Positions 32,210 to 41,129 are shown, numbered from the stretch's first letter. The stretch: 64,000 bases of DNA from Corallococcus carmarthensis (GCF_003611695.1 NZ_RAWE01000008.1:45423-109422), one strand, 5' to 3'. Numbers and translations are program-made. Notes: generated from the letters alone by a model not told the origin.

Positions 32210-32851
32210 TCAGGGCTTGCGGGCCCTGGCCGGCCTGGTGGGCCGCTGTGGCGGCGCGGCTGGGGCAACGGCCGGGGCCACGGGGCCGGTGCTCGCGGTG
32301 ACGGCCCTGAGCTCGTCGAGGCCGAGCTGGATGTGCCTTGAGAGGTCCTGCTCCTTCGGGTCCTCGAGCCAGCGCTCGAACGCGACCTTGAAGACCGCGA
32401 TGCCTGCCTCCGCGGCCAGGCTCGCGGTGGGCTCGGTGACGCCGCGCTTCCGCAGGGTGTCCGCGGCGGCCGAGGCGAGGGAGGCCAGCTTGATCAGCTC
32501 GCGCTCCCGGAGATCCGCGTGCGCGGCGAGCAGCGCCTGCCGTGCCCGGGCATGCTCACGGCGGTCCTTGAAGAAGGGGGCCATCGCATCCAGGGCGGTG
32601 GCGACCGCGTCGAGCGGCGCGGTCCCCTGGGGGGCGCCCGCGATGGTGGTGACGATGCGCTCGTGCAGCGCGTCCGAGCCCCCGAACAGGACCTCCTTCT
32701 TGTCGGTGAAGTAGCGGAAGAAGGTCCGCTCCGTGAGCCCCGCGCGCGCGGCGATCTCCTCCACCGTCGTCCGGTCGTACCCGTGCTCCTGGAACAGGGT
32801 CATCGCGGCCTGTGCGAGCCGGTCTCGTGCGTTGGGTTCCCAGCGGCCCAT
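32210..32851 (-). CDS. TetR family repressor of the SDR gene
   Basis: 213 residues from ATG 32851 (MGRWEPNARDRLAQAAMTLF, the usual start for this subgroup); ATGs at 32857 and 32863 are in frame. DNA-binding part: FQEHGYDRTTVEEIAARAGLTERTFFRYFTDKKEVLFGG. The C-terminal region is helical with a Pro/Ala-rich, basic tail (APAAPPQRPTRPARARKP). Divergent from the NAD-dependent epimerase/SDR gene, with a paired operator between them (32880-32920). Subgroups with TERTFFRYF commonly control their divergent oxidoreductase. Confidence 0.88.
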   Translation of the reverse strand: MGRWEPNARDRLAQAAMTLFQEHGYDRTTVEEIAARAGLTERTFFRYFTDKKEVLFGGSDALHERIVTTIAGAPQGTAPLDAVATALDAMAPFFKDRREHARARQALLAAHADLRERELIKLASLASAAADTLRKRGVTEPTASLAAEAGIAVFKVAFERWLEDPKEQDLSRHIQLGLDELRAVTASTGPVAPAVAPAAPPQRPTRPARARKP

Positions 32852-32879
32852 GGGCATCAGCATAACCTGATTGCAGTCA

Positions 32880-32920
32880 CTGACATCACTTGTTAGATGT
32901 GATGTCAGCAGCTGACATCA
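32880..32920. promoter_or_regulatory. Three-half-site operator between tetR and SDR gene
   Basis: CTGACATCAC (32880) faces GTGATGTCAG (32899), which in turn faces CTGACATCA (32912). The last two form a 21-base perfect palindrome with arms TGATGTCAGC and GCTGACATCA around a central A (32900-32920). It ends 12 bases before the SDR start codon, so repressor there should block the SDR gene, and the outer half site should add cooperativity. Confidence 0.75.
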
Positions 32921-32932
32921 AGGGGCTTTTCC

Positions 32933-33838
32933 ATGCGCGTATTCGTCACGGGTGCATCGGGTTTCATTGGCTCGGCGGTCGTCCCTGAACTCCTGGGGGC
33001 GGGGCATCAGGTGGTGGGGCTTGCCCGCTCGGATGCTTCGGCCCGGGCCCTGGAGGCGGCGGGGGCGGAGGTCCATCGCGGTTCGCTGGATGACCCGGAC
33101 AGCCTGCGCGCCGGGGCGGCGAAGGCGGACGGGGTCATCCACCTGGCGTTCATCCACGACTTCTCGAAGTTCCAGGACTCCATCCGGGCCGACACGCGCG
33201 CGATTGAAGTCATGGGCGCCGTGCTCGAGGGTTCCCATCGGCCGCTCGTCATCGCCTCGGGGCTGTTGGGACTCGCGCCGGGCCGCACCGCCGTGGAGAC
33301 CGACGCGCCACCCAAGATGGGGCGCGGCGCGTCGGAGGAGCTGATGCTCGCGCTGGCCACGCGTGGCGTGCGCACGTCCATCGTGCGGCTTGCTCCGTCG
33401 GTCCATGGCCAGGGCGACCATGGCTTCGTGCCGCACCTCATCCACTCCGCGCGCCAGAAGGGCGTGTCCATCTACGTCGGAGAGGGGGCGAACCGCTGGC
33501 CCGGCGTGCACCGGCTCGACGCGGCCCGGCTCTTCCGGCTCGCGTTGGAGCGAGCCCCCGCGGGCTCGAAGCTCCACGCCGCCGCCGACGAGGGCGTGCC
33601 CACCCGGGACATCGCGAGCGTCATCGGCCGGCGGTTGGGGGTGCCGGTCGTTTCGAAGAAGCCGGAAGAGGCGGGCGACTTCGTCGGCTTCCTGGGGGCG
33701 TTCTTCGGGTTCGATGCCCCCGCGTCGAGCGCCCTCACGCGCGAACAGCTCGGCTGGCGTCCCGTCGAGCCCGGGCTCCTCGCCGACATCGACAACGACT
33801 ACTACTTCGCGTCGGACACTGGCATGCGGATGTCGTAG
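32933..33838 (+). CDS. Extended SDR / NAD-dependent epimerase-like oxidoreductase
   Basis: 301 residues from ATG 32933 with AAGGGG upstream. The nucleotide-binding motif is VFVTGASGFIGSAVVPELL with Gly-x-x-Gly-x-x-Gly, followed by the acidic GSLDDPDSL. The Tyr-x-x-x-Lys motif of the SDR active site is not evident where expected (KMGRGASEELMLAL), so it belongs to the atypical/extended NmrA- or 3-beta-HSD-like group. Several extended SDRs of this kind are induced by a divergent TetR-type repressor. Substrate unknown. The palindrome at 33902 probably ends its transcript. Confidence 0.85.
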   Translation: MRVFVTGASGFIGSAVVPELLGAGHQVVGLARSDASARALEAAGAEVHRGSLDDPDSLRAGAAKADGVIHLAFIHDFSKFQDSIRADTRAIEVMGAVLEGSHRPLVIASGLLGLAPGRTAVETDAPPKMGRGASEELMLALATRGVRTSIVRLAPSVHGQGDHGFVPHLIHSARQKGVSIYVGEGANRWPGVHRLDAARLFRLALERAPAGSKLHAAADEGVPTRDIASVIGRRLGVPVVSKKPEEAGDFVGFLGAFFGFDAPASSALTREQLGWRPVEPGLLADIDNDYYFASDTGMRMS

Positions 33839-33901
33839 TCGTGGCGAACGAGCGCTGGAGCCCCGGCGTCACGGGGGGCCCCCGTCAGCGGCGTGCCGCA
33901 C

Positions 33902-33928
33902 GAACCTGTCCGACAGTCGGACAGGTTT
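33902..33928. terminator. Dispersed 27-base palindrome, copy 4
   Basis: GAACCTGTCCGAC, A, GTCGGACAGGTTT, core identical to copies 1 and 3. It lies between the convergent SDR and FAD-monooxygenase genes, the same convergent setting as copy 1, which favours a bidirectional terminator role. Confidence 0.65.
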
Positions 33929-33949
33929 GGAGAACCGAGGCTCGGGCGG

Positions 33950-35077
33950 CTACGCGTTTCCGGTGAGCAGGCTGATCAGGCCGTGGGGCGCGTTGTCGTC
34001 GAAGCAGAGCCCGAAGTCGCGAGTGGCTTCGATGGCGGCCTCGGCGCTGCGGATGAACAGGGCCTCCTCGTACGCGGTGAGCGCGGCTTCGACATCACCG
34101 GGGTGCGCGGCGATGGCCTTGCCGAGCTCGGCGCCGTCGTACATGGCCAGGTTGGCGCCTTCGCCGTTCGGGCGTGTGAGGTGCGCGGCGTCGCCGAGCA
34201 AGGTCACGCCGGGCACGCGGTCCCACCGGTGCCCGATGGGCAGGGTGTTGATGGGCCGGAGGACCGGTGGGGTGTCGCCGTCGGTGATCAGCGCGGTGAG
34301 CTCCGGTGCCCAGCCGGTGAACTCCTGCGCGATCCGCGCGGTGGCCGTGGCGGAATCGGTGAAGTCGATGCCGGCGAACCACTCCTTCGGCTGGGTGAGC
34401 GCGACGTAGGTGTGGAGCGTCCCGCCGCTCTCGCGGTGGGCCTGGATCCCCTTTCCCCCCGGTACGAGCGCGGCCATCGCCCCGCCGCCGACCGCTTTCG
34501 CGCTGGCGGGGTGCCGGGTGTCGGCGTCGAACAGGTAGGTCTCGATGAACGACGTGCCGACGTACTCAGGAGTGGCGTTGGAGAGCAGCGGCCGGACCCG
34601 TGACCACGCGCCGTCCGCGCCGACCAGCAGGCGGGTGACGACGGTGGTGCCGTTGGCGAAGGTCACCTCGTGGCGGCCGTCGCCGAGGGCACGGACGCTG
34701 CTGACCTTGTGGCCCCACCGGACGGTGCCGGCGGGGAGTGAGTCGATCAGGAGCTTTCGCAGCTCGCCGCGGAGGACCTCGGGGCGTCCCCCCGTGCCGT
34801 CATCGGGTTGGTCGAGCAGCACGGTCCCGTCCCAGGCGAGGACCCGCGTCGCCTCGCGGCCCTCCAGGATGAGGCCGCGGAACGCGTCCATCAGGCCCGC
34901 CGCCTGGAGCGCCAACTGGCCGTTGTAGTCGTGGATGTCGAGCATCCCGCCCTGCGTGCGCGCCGTCGGTGAGGGCTCCGCCTCGTAGACCGTGGCCGGG
35001 ATGCCGTGGACGTGGAGGACGCGGGCCAGGGTGAGTCCGCCGAGTCCGGCGCCGATGATCGTAACGGGGGTCTGCAT
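33950..35077 (-). CDS. FAD-dependent monooxygenase, TetX-like
   Basis: 375 residues from ATG 35077 with GAAGGAG upstream. Rossmann FAD motif TIIGAGLGGLTLARVLHVHGIPATVYEAE, mid-protein RGELRKLLIDSLPAGTVRWGHKV (conserved Arg), GADGAWSRVRPLL and the second FAD motif GVTLLGDAAHLTRPNGEGANLAMYDGAELGKAI. This is the PHBH/TetX flavin-monooxygenase class, single-component, which hydroxylates aromatic or polyketide substrates; TetX inactivates tetracycline. Divergent from a TetR whose three operators lie in between, so a drug-inducible detoxification unit is likely. Substrate not determinable here. Confidence 0.87.
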   Translation of the reverse strand: MQTPVTIIGAGLGGLTLARVLHVHGIPATVYEAEPSPTARTQGGMLDIHDYNGQLALQAAGLMDAFRGLILEGREATRVLAWDGTVLLDQPDDGTGGRPEVLRGELRKLLIDSLPAGTVRWGHKVSSVRALGDGRHEVTFANGTTVVTRLLVGADGAWSRVRPLLSNATPEYVGTSFIETYLFDADTRHPASAKAVGGGAMAALVPGGKGIQAHRESGGTLHTYVALTQPKEWFAGIDFTDSATATARIAQEFTGWAPELTALITDGDTPPVLRPINTLPIGHRWDRVPGVTLLGDAAHLTRPNGEGANLAMYDGAELGKAIAAHPGDVEAALTAYEEALFIRSAEAAIEATRDFGLCFDDNAPHGLISLLTGNA

Positions 35078-35127
35078 GGGGGCTCCTTCGGGCTCCAGGC
35101 CACCGGTGAGGTCCGGCCGGCCATCCA

Positions 35128-35197
35128 TGGAACGTCGTTCCATACTTAAATTGGAACGGCGTTCCAGAGATGTCAAGGAAGTTGGAACGGCGTTCCA
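35128..35197. promoter_or_regulatory. Three TGGAACGnCGTTCCA operators
   Basis: Perfect 15-base palindromes at 35128-35142 (central T), 35152-35166 and 35183-35197 (central G), centre spacings 24 and 31 bases. They fill the gap between the monooxygenase and tetR genes, around an AT-rich TACTTAAAT that could be a -10 box. Confidence 0.85.
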
Positions 35198-35216
35198 GGC
35201 ATGCCACGATGGAGGC

Positions 35217-35936
35217 ATGGCACCGCGGACGCGCAAGTCGGAGCGGCGGACAGAGGCGCTCTCCCGCGAGCGCATCATCGAGGCGGCCGTCGAGCTGCTC
35301 GACACGGCCGGCGAGGGCGGGCTGACGTTCCGGGCGCTGACCGAGCGCCTGGCCACCGGGCCTGGGGCCATCTACTGGCATGTGGCGAACAAGGACGAGC
35401 TGCTCGACGCGGCGACCGACGCCGTCGTCGCCGCCGCGCTGGCCACCGAGCCCGCCGGGTCTCCGGACTCACCGCGGGATGCGCTCAACGCCGTCGCGCT
35501 CGGCTTGTTCGACGCGATCGACGAACACCCGTGGCTCGCCACGCAGCTCGCCACGCAGTTCTCACGCGGCCCCTGGAAGTCGGTGACGCCGCGGATCCTC
35601 GAAAGTATCGGTCGGCAGGTCCGTGCGCTGGGTGTGCCCGAGCGCCGCTGGTTCACCGTGGCCACCGTGTTGATGCACTACATCCTCGGCGCCGCTGGCC
35701 AGAACGCCGTCAACGGCCGTGCTCACGGGCCCGGCGTGAACCGCGACGAGTTCCTGGGCGCTGTGTCAACGGCATGGAAAGAGCTCGACCCCGACGACTA
35801 CCCGTTCACCCGGGCTGTCGCCGACCAGATGCCCGGCCATGACGACCGGGAGGAGTTCCTCGCGGGGATCGCGCTCATCCTCGCTGGCATCACCGCGGTT
35901 CCCCCGCCACCCCGGAGTCACCGGGCGAGGCGCTGA
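35217..35936 (+). CDS. TetR family repressor with TetR-type ligand domain
   Basis: 239 residues from ATG 35217; GGAGG is only one base before it, so a leaderless or slightly different start is possible. N-terminal domain: LSRERIIEAAVELLDTAGEGGLTFRALTERLATGPGAIYWHVANKDELLDAATDAVV, closest in feel to tetracycline-repressor-like actinobacterial regulators. The C-terminal domain has HPWLATQLATQF, VLMHYILGAAGQNA and an all-helical ligand pocket. Three operator palindromes lie immediately upstream. Its neighbour is a TetX-like enzyme, so an aromatic antibiotic ligand is a fair guess. Confidence 0.9.
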   Translation: MAPRTRKSERRTEALSRERIIEAAVELLDTAGEGGLTFRALTERLATGPGAIYWHVANKDELLDAATDAVVAAALATEPAGSPDSPRDALNAVALGLFDAIDEHPWLATQLATQFSRGPWKSVTPRILESIGRQVRALGVPERRWFTVATVLMHYILGAAGQNAVNGRAHGPGVNRDEFLGAVSTAWKELDPDDYPFTRAVADQMPGHDDREEFLAGIALILAGITAVPPPPRSHRARR

Positions 35937-35948
35937 CCTCGAGACGTC

Positions 35949-36428
35949 TCAGCCCGGGGTCTCCCGATGGCTCACGGCCATCATCGTCGCGAGCATGGTC
36001 GCGACGGGTTTGAGGCCCGCATCGGTCTCCGCGAACACGTCACCCGTGGTGACAGTGAGCGTCCGGCCGGGCTTCGTCACCCGCCCATGCGCGATGAACT
36101 TCCTGCCAGCGGCGGGCGCGAGGAAGTTCACCTTGTACTCCACCGTCAGCACGGCGGCGTCCACGGGCATCAGCGAGTACGCCGCGTAGCCGCAGGCGCT
36201 GTCGACGATGGCCGTGACGATGGCCGCGTGCAGGTATCCGTGTTGCTGCGTGAGGTCCTCCCGGAACGGCAGCTCGATGACGACCTCGCCCGGCGACACG
36301 GAGGTCAGCGTCGCGCCAAGGGTGTCCATGACGCGCTGGCGCGCGAAGCTGTCGCGAACACGCTGCTCGAAGGCGGCATCCGCTGGAGTGAAGACCTGCG
36401 GTCCGAAGGGCGGCCTGGTAGCGCTCAT
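35949..36428 (-). CDS. PaaI-like hotdog thioesterase
   Basis: 159 residues from ATG 36428. The hotdog fold sequence is FARQRVMDTLGATLTSVSPGEVVIELPFREDLTQQHGYLHAAIVTAIVDSACGYAAYSLMP followed by LTVEYKVNFLAPAAGRKFIAHGRVTKPGRTLTVTTGDVFAE. The QQHGYLHAA block and the Asp of VDSACGYAA are at the expected catalytic places for acyl-CoA thioesterases. Which acyl-CoA it cleaves is unknown. Stops 12 bases from the convergent TetR gene. Confidence 0.87.
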   Translation of the reverse strand: MSATRPPFGPQVFTPADAAFEQRVRDSFARQRVMDTLGATLTSVSPGEVVIELPFREDLTQQHGYLHAAIVTAIVDSACGYAAYSLMPVDAAVLTVEYKVNFLAPAAGRKFIAHGRVTKPGRTLTVTTGDVFAETDAGLKPVATMLATMMAVSHRETPG

Positions 36429-36663
36429 CGACGTGCTCCCACACGAAAGGGTTCGGGGCGTTCGAATGTACCGTCAGGGCGGGAGCAAACACCGCGTTCG
36501 TGGGCGTGGCGACGAACATGGGCGGTCCCCCGAACAGTCGCGAGCCGTGGCTTGGTCCGAGACCGCGATTCCGGTGTAGAGGGCGAGTGGCATGCACCGG
36601 CGCTACGTACGCTGCGTCAGGGCTGCAACGCCTCGAACGGCGACGATGTCGCGCCATCCACGG
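36429..36663. other. Gap between thioesterase and kinase genes
   Basis: 235 bases, both flanking genes on the minus strand. A short minus-strand frame (MFVATPTNAVFAPALTVHSN...) opens at 36520 but lacks a ribosome site and runs through the thioesterase. I see no RNA gene or repeat. Confidence 0.4.
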
Positions 36664-39600
36664 TCAGTCCTGCGGCAGCTTCGCGAGGGCGCGGCGCAGG
36701 TCATCGCGCAACCCATTCGCGTCCTTCCACTTCGGGCGCGCGGTGAGCACGGCTTCGGTGAGCGACAGGCCCTGCTGGAGGTGGGCGCGGGCATCCGGAC
36801 CGGAGGCGGTCGCGCCCCATTCGCGAAGGAAGGCGCCGTAGGCCAGGCGCGGGTCCAGGTTCTCGGGGTCCAGCTCCAGCGCCTTCTGGAAGTCGCTCGC
36901 CGCGGCCTGGAAGGACGCGTCTGGCTTCAGGCCCCGATGTGCTTCGTCGCGAGCCTGAAGTGACCTCACTTCGCCCCGCCAGCGCCATGCCTGCGCGAGC
37001 GATGGATTGAGCTTCAGCGCGCGCTCCAGCGCCTCCGTGGCCTGGGCCAGTGCCGGACGCGGATCCCTCCCGTGCTTCAGCGCATACGCGGCCACGGTGT
37101 GGTGCACCTGTCCCAGGTTGGCCCACGGTTCGGCGAGCCCCGGCAGCAACGTGGTGGCCTGCTGGAGCTCGGCCTGGGCCTCCTTCGCGCTCGCGGTGGG
37201 GTCCTGGTCGCGCAGCAGGCGCCAGGTCGCGCGCCACATGCGCACCTCGCCCAGGTTGTTGTGCGCGAAGCCCACGGTGGGCGCGATGGCGATGGCCTGG
37301 GTGAAGGCCTGCTCCGCCTGGTCCAGCAACGGCTCAGGCGCGTCTCCCCGGTCCCACGCCTCGCGGGCCTGGTCGAGCAGGACCGTGCCCACGCCGTTCT
37401 GGAGCGGTGGCAGCTTCGCGTTGATGACGACGCCGTGGCGGTAGGCTTCCAGCGCGCGGGCAAGCCCCGGCCCTGCGTCGCCGCCGTGGTCGCGCAGGCG
37501 CAGGGCGAGCGTGCGGTGGACCTCCGCGAGGTAGAACCACGCGACGACGTGTCCCGGGTCGAGCGTGCTCGCGCGCTCCAGCGCCGTCCGGGCCTCCTCC
37601 AGGTCCGAGTCCTTCGACGGCGCACGCGGATGGTTGGCGCGGTTCACGTAGGCGGTACCCAGGTTGATCCACGCATCCGGCCGCTTCGCGTCCAATTCCA
37701 GCGCCCGCCGGTAGGACGTGATGGCCTGCTGCCGGAAGGGCAGCGAGTCCCCACCGCGTCCGTCCTCTGAATCCGCCCACACCTTGAAGACGAGCCCCAG
37801 GTCCAGGTGGAAGTCGTAGTCGCGCGCGGACTCCGGGATGGACTCGAAGGCAGCGACGGCGGCCCGCAGCTGTTCGCGCGGATCCTCGTTCCGTTCCTGC
37901 CGGTAGCGGGCCCACTGCCACCAGCCCATGGCCAGCGCGTGGCGTGCCTCCACCTTGGAGGGCTCCAGCCTCAGGGCCTCCTTCGCCGCGTCGAGCGTGC
38001 GGGTGAGGAGTGGCTCCACGTCACCTCCGCTGCTCAGGCGCACCTGAGCGAGCCGACGGTGGAGCCTTGCCTCCAGCACCCAGGTGTCCGCTTCATCAGG
38101 AGCCGCCGTGCGCGCGCGTGACACGGCCTCCATCCCACGCGTGTACGCGGGCAGCACGTCACCCTGGCCGGACTGCTCCAGCAGCAGGGCCTCCTGTTCC
38201 AGCTCCGCCCGAGCCCGGTGCACGGCGGACACGCTGCGGCCGATGTCCGCCGCCGCGTCGTAGGCCCGGCGTCCGGCCTCCAGGTCGTCCCGGGCCGCGT
38301 CGCGTTCGCTCGCCAGCGCATGGCGTACGGCGAGGGCGAGCAGGACGTCGCCCCGAAGCAGTGGCGCTTCGTGGAACCACGGCAGCCGCGTGCCCAGTGC
38401 GTCCAGTGACTTCAGCGCGTCCTCGAAGCGCTCCTGATGGAAGGCGCGGAGGGCCTCCGCGTATTCGGGGGCGGGCACCTCCGCGCCACGGCCCTGCTCC
38501 AGGAAGGCCAGCGCCGGGTCGCGGGAGTGCGTCTGGGCTTCGCGCCGCTTCGCCTCTCGGCTGACGGTGTCCGGGATGCGGTCCGCTTCCAGCCGTTCCC
38601 GTTGGTAGCGGTGGCCCAGCACCAGCGCGAGCGCATACGCCACGCGAGGCTCGCGGAAGCCCTTTGCCCATGCGGCCTCCAGGTGCGTGAGCGCGGTCTC
38701 CTCGTCCCCCAGCGCGAGGAACCCGCGTCCCAGCGCGTAGTGGCCCGGGCCTTCCGCGACGGGGCCGGCGTCGCGCATGGAGGCTTCGATGTCGCGCATG
38801 CGGGCGCGCATCGCCTCGCGGTCCGGCCGCGTGTCGTGCAGGGGCGCCTGTCCGGAGTAGCGGGCCTGGGCCTCGATGCGTTCAACACCTTCGGTGAAGC
38901 GCCGGGTCAGGGCCTCGCGGTGGGCCACTTCCCGCCGGGCCATCACGCCCTGTCCCACGGCGCCCGCCACGGCGAGCCCGGTGATGCTCGCGACGACGAC
39001 GGCGATCCGGTGACGGGCCACCCACTTGCGCACGCGGTACGCGGGGCCGGTGCGCGCGAGGACGCGGTCGCCTTCGAGGAACCGCGTGAGGTCCTCCGCC
39101 AGCGCCCGCGCGGAGCCATAGCGCCGCGAGCGTTCCTTCTCCAGGCACTTGAGGACGATGGCCTCCAGGTCCGCCGGAATCTCCGCATCCAGCTCTCGAG
39201 GACGGCGAGGTTCCTGGGTGGCGATGCGCCCGAGCACCTCCAATCCATTGGCACCGGTGACAGGCGGTTGGCCGGTGAGCAGGTGGTACAGGGTGGCGCC
39301 CAGGCTGTAGACGTCCGCGCGCCGGTCCAGGCGGGACACTTCGCCCCGGGCCTGCTCCGGGGCCATGTACTGGGGCGTACCCAGCACGGTGCCGGTGGCG
39401 GTGGCGGCATCGTCGCTGGACCAGTCGCGCGCCAGGCCGAAGTCCATGACGTAGGGGCGCAGGGCGCCGTCCTCGCCGCGCTCCACGAGGATGTTGGAGG
39501 GCTTGAGGTCGCGGTGCACGAGCCCGGCCAGATGGGCCGCGTGTACTCCCAGCGTGGCGTCGCGAAGCACGAGCGCCTTCTGCTCCATGGACAGCGTTCC

Positions 39601-40185
39601 GGCCAGGGCGTGCAGCGGCGTCCCCGCGATGTACTGCATGGCGATGTACGCGCGGCCCTGGACCTCGCCGACCTCGTACACGCGGCAGACGCGCTCATGG
39701 TCCACGCGGGCCTGCGCGCGGGCCTCGGAGATGAAGCGGCGGGACAGCTCCGGGTCTTCGTCGCGAACGAACTTCAGCGCCACGTCCCGGTGCAGCCGCA
39801 GGTCCCGGGCCAGGAAGACGCGGCCCATGCCGCCTTGACCCAGGAAGCGCACGGGCCGGTAGAGCGTCCAGTGCGGCACCGGAAACGCAGGCCCGTCCAC
39901 CACGGCGGCGGGCGCGGCGCCCGGAGGCAGCGTGTCGTCACCGGTGCCCTTGCGTGCGCCGTCATGGGGGCGTTCGTCATCGCTCGGAGGCGTCTCGGCC
40001 TCCGCCTCCATGCTCCTGCGCATCGACACGAGCGAATCCGCGGTGATCCGCCCCTGCTCCACGAGGAGCTGGAGCGGAGAGATTCCACGCCGCGCGGCTT
40101 CCTCGCGCACGGCCTCCACGTCCTCGCGGGAGAGGAGGCCCTCGGCCAGGGCCATGCGCAGTTCTGCTTCATTCGCCTCAAGCAC
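36664..40185 (-). CDS. Ser/Thr protein kinase with long TPR region
   Basis: 1173 residues from GTG 40185, which has GGAG 8 bases upstream; the frame is open further 5' but overlaps the divergent hydrolase gene. Residues 1-55 form a helical domain (LLSREDVEAVREEAARRGISPLQLL). The kinase domain is at about 100-365: Gly loop GQGGMGRVFLARD, ATP-binding VALKFVR, catalytic HRDLKPSNI near 222, DFGLARD, APEQARGEV. A membrane helix (RIAVVVASITGLAVAGAVGQGV) is near 390-411. About 750 residues of TPR-like helices follow (for example AITSYRRALELDAKRPDAWINLGTAYV), facing the periplasm if the helix spans. A Pkn-type signalling protein of the kind abundant in myxobacteria; substrate unknown. Confidence 0.93.
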   Translation of the reverse strand: MLEANEAELRMALAEGLLSREDVEAVREEAARRGISPLQLLVEQGRITADSLVSMRRSMEAEAETPPSDDERPHDGARKGTGDDTLPPGAAPAAVVDGPAFPVPHWTLYRPVRFLGQGGMGRVFLARDLRLHRDVALKFVRDEDPELSRRFISEARAQARVDHERVCRVYEVGEVQGRAYIAMQYIAGTPLHALAGTLSMEQKALVLRDATLGVHAAHLAGLVHRDLKPSNILVERGEDGALRPYVMDFGLARDWSSDDAATATGTVLGTPQYMAPEQARGEVSRLDRRADVYSLGATLYHLLTGQPPVTGANGLEVLGRIATQEPRRPRELDAEIPADLEAIVLKCLEKERSRRYGSARALAEDLTRFLEGDRVLARTGPAYRVRKWVARHRIAVVVASITGLAVAGAVGQGVMARREVAHREALTRRFTEGVERIEAQARYSGQAPLHDTRPDREAMRARMRDIEASMRDAGPVAEGPGHYALGRGFLALGDEETALTHLEAAWAKGFREPRVAYALALVLGHRYQRERLEADRIPDTVSREAKRREAQTHSRDPALAFLEQGRGAEVPAPEYAEALRAFHQERFEDALKSLDALGTRLPWFHEAPLLRGDVLLALAVRHALASERDAARDDLEAGRRAYDAAADIGRSVSAVHRARAELEQEALLLEQSGQGDVLPAYTRGMEAVSRARTAAPDEADTWVLEARLHRRLAQVRLSSGGDVEPLLTRTLDAAKEALRLEPSKVEARHALAMGWWQWARYRQERNEDPREQLRAAVAAFESIPESARDYDFHLDLGLVFKVWADSEDGRGGDSLPFRQQAITSYRRALELDAKRPDAWINLGTAYVNRANHPRAPSKDSDLEEARTALERASTLDPGHVVAWFYLAEVHRTLALRLRDHGGDAGPGLARALEAYRHGVVINAKLPPLQNGVGTVLLDQAREAWDRGDAPEPLLDQAEQAFTQAIAIAPTVGFAHNNLGEVRMWRATWRLLRDQDPTASAKEAQAELQQATTLLPGLAEPWANLGQVHHTVAAYALKHGRDPRPALAQATEALERALKLNPSLAQAWRWRGEVRSLQARDEAHRGLKPDASFQAAASDFQKALELDPENLDPRLAYGAFLREWGATASGPDARAHLQQGLSLTEAVLTARPKWKDANGLRDDLRRALAKLPQD

Positions 40186-40302
40186 GCCAGGACGCTCCCA
40201 TCGCGGGGGGAGCGTACCGGAGCCTTCAGTCTCCACGCACTTCGCCCCCTGGCGGCGCGGCGCGACTTGCGGTGCCCGCCCGCCCGTTCCCAAGATGCGC
40301 GC

Positions 40303-41109
40303 ATGAGCTCCATGTGGGTCCTGGAAACGCCGCAGCCGCCGCCGGACGCGCGAATCGCCTATGGCGAAGCCCCGCAGCAGTTCACCGAGCTGCGCAAGCC
40401 CAAGGGCAAGGGCCCGCACCCCGTGGTCCTCTTCGTCCACGGCGGCTTCTGGCGCGCCGAGTACGGCCTGGAGCACGCGGGCCACCTGTGCGCGGACCTG
40501 ACGAAGCGCGGCTTCGCGACGTGGAGCGTGGAGTACCGGCGCGTGGGCCAGGACGGCGGCGGTTTCCCCGGCACCTTCGAGGACGTGGCCTCCGCCGCGG
40601 ACCACCTGGTGGACGCGGCCCCGTCGCTGGGGCTGGACCTCTCCAACGTGGTGGCCATGGGCCACTCCGCTGGCGGACACCTGGCCATGTGGCTGGCCGC
40701 TCGGCACCGCCTCACGCCGAAGCAGCCGCTGTACCGGGACGCACCGCTGAAGCTGAAGGGCGTGGTGTCCCTGGCCGGCGTGGTGGACCTCGCGCAGGGC
40801 GCGGCGCTGGACCTGGGGAACGGCATCGTGAAGACCTTCATGGGCGGCACCCCGGAACAGGTCCCCGAGCGCTACGCCGTGGCCTCACCCGCCGCCCTCC
40901 AGCCGCTGAAGCTGCCGCAGGTCCTCATCCACGGCACCGAGGACGACACCGTCCCCCTGAAGGTCAGCGAGGGCTTCCACGCCCGGGGCGTCCAGCAGAA
41001 GGACCCCGTGCACCTGGTGCCCCTGAAGGGCGCGGGCCACTTCGAGCTCATCGACCCGCGCTCCAAGGAATGGCCCCGCGTGGTACAGGCCGTGCGGACG
41101 TTGCGCTAG
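40303..41109 (+). CDS. Alpha/beta hydrolase (BD-FAE/kynurenine-formamidase-like)
   Basis: 268 residues from ATG 40303. No strong ribosome site. Marks: oxyanion motif HGGFWRAEYG, nucleophile elbow MGHSAGGHLAMWLAARH, acid Asp in LIHGTEDDTVPLKVSEGF and catalytic His in GAGHFELIDP. The HGGFW and GHSAGGH pair places it in the esterase/lipase group that includes kynurenine formamidase and carboxylesterases. No tryptophan-degradation genes are adjacent, so the substrate is open. Divergent from the kinase gene across 117 bases. Confidence 0.88.
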   Translation: MSSMWVLETPQPPPDARIAYGEAPQQFTELRKPKGKGPHPVVLFVHGGFWRAEYGLEHAGHLCADLTKRGFATWSVEYRRVGQDGGGFPGTFEDVASAADHLVDAAPSLGLDLSNVVAMGHSAGGHLAMWLAARHRLTPKQPLYRDAPLKLKGVVSLAGVVDLAQGAALDLGNGIVKTFMGGTPEQVPERYAVASPAALQPLKLPQVLIHGTEDDTVPLKVSEGFHARGVQQKDPVHLVPLKGAGHFELIDPRSKEWPRVVQAVRTLR

Positions 41110-41114
41110 CGACA

Positions 41115-41129
41115 ATGCCAGTCTGGCAT
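41115..41129. promoter_or_regulatory. ATGCCAgtcTGGCAT inverted repeat before the Septu-like pair
   Basis: Perfect 6-bp arms with a 3-base loop, inside the 54 bases between the hydrolase stop and the ATPase start. It may end hydrolase transcription or be an operator for the defence pair. Confidence 0.4.
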
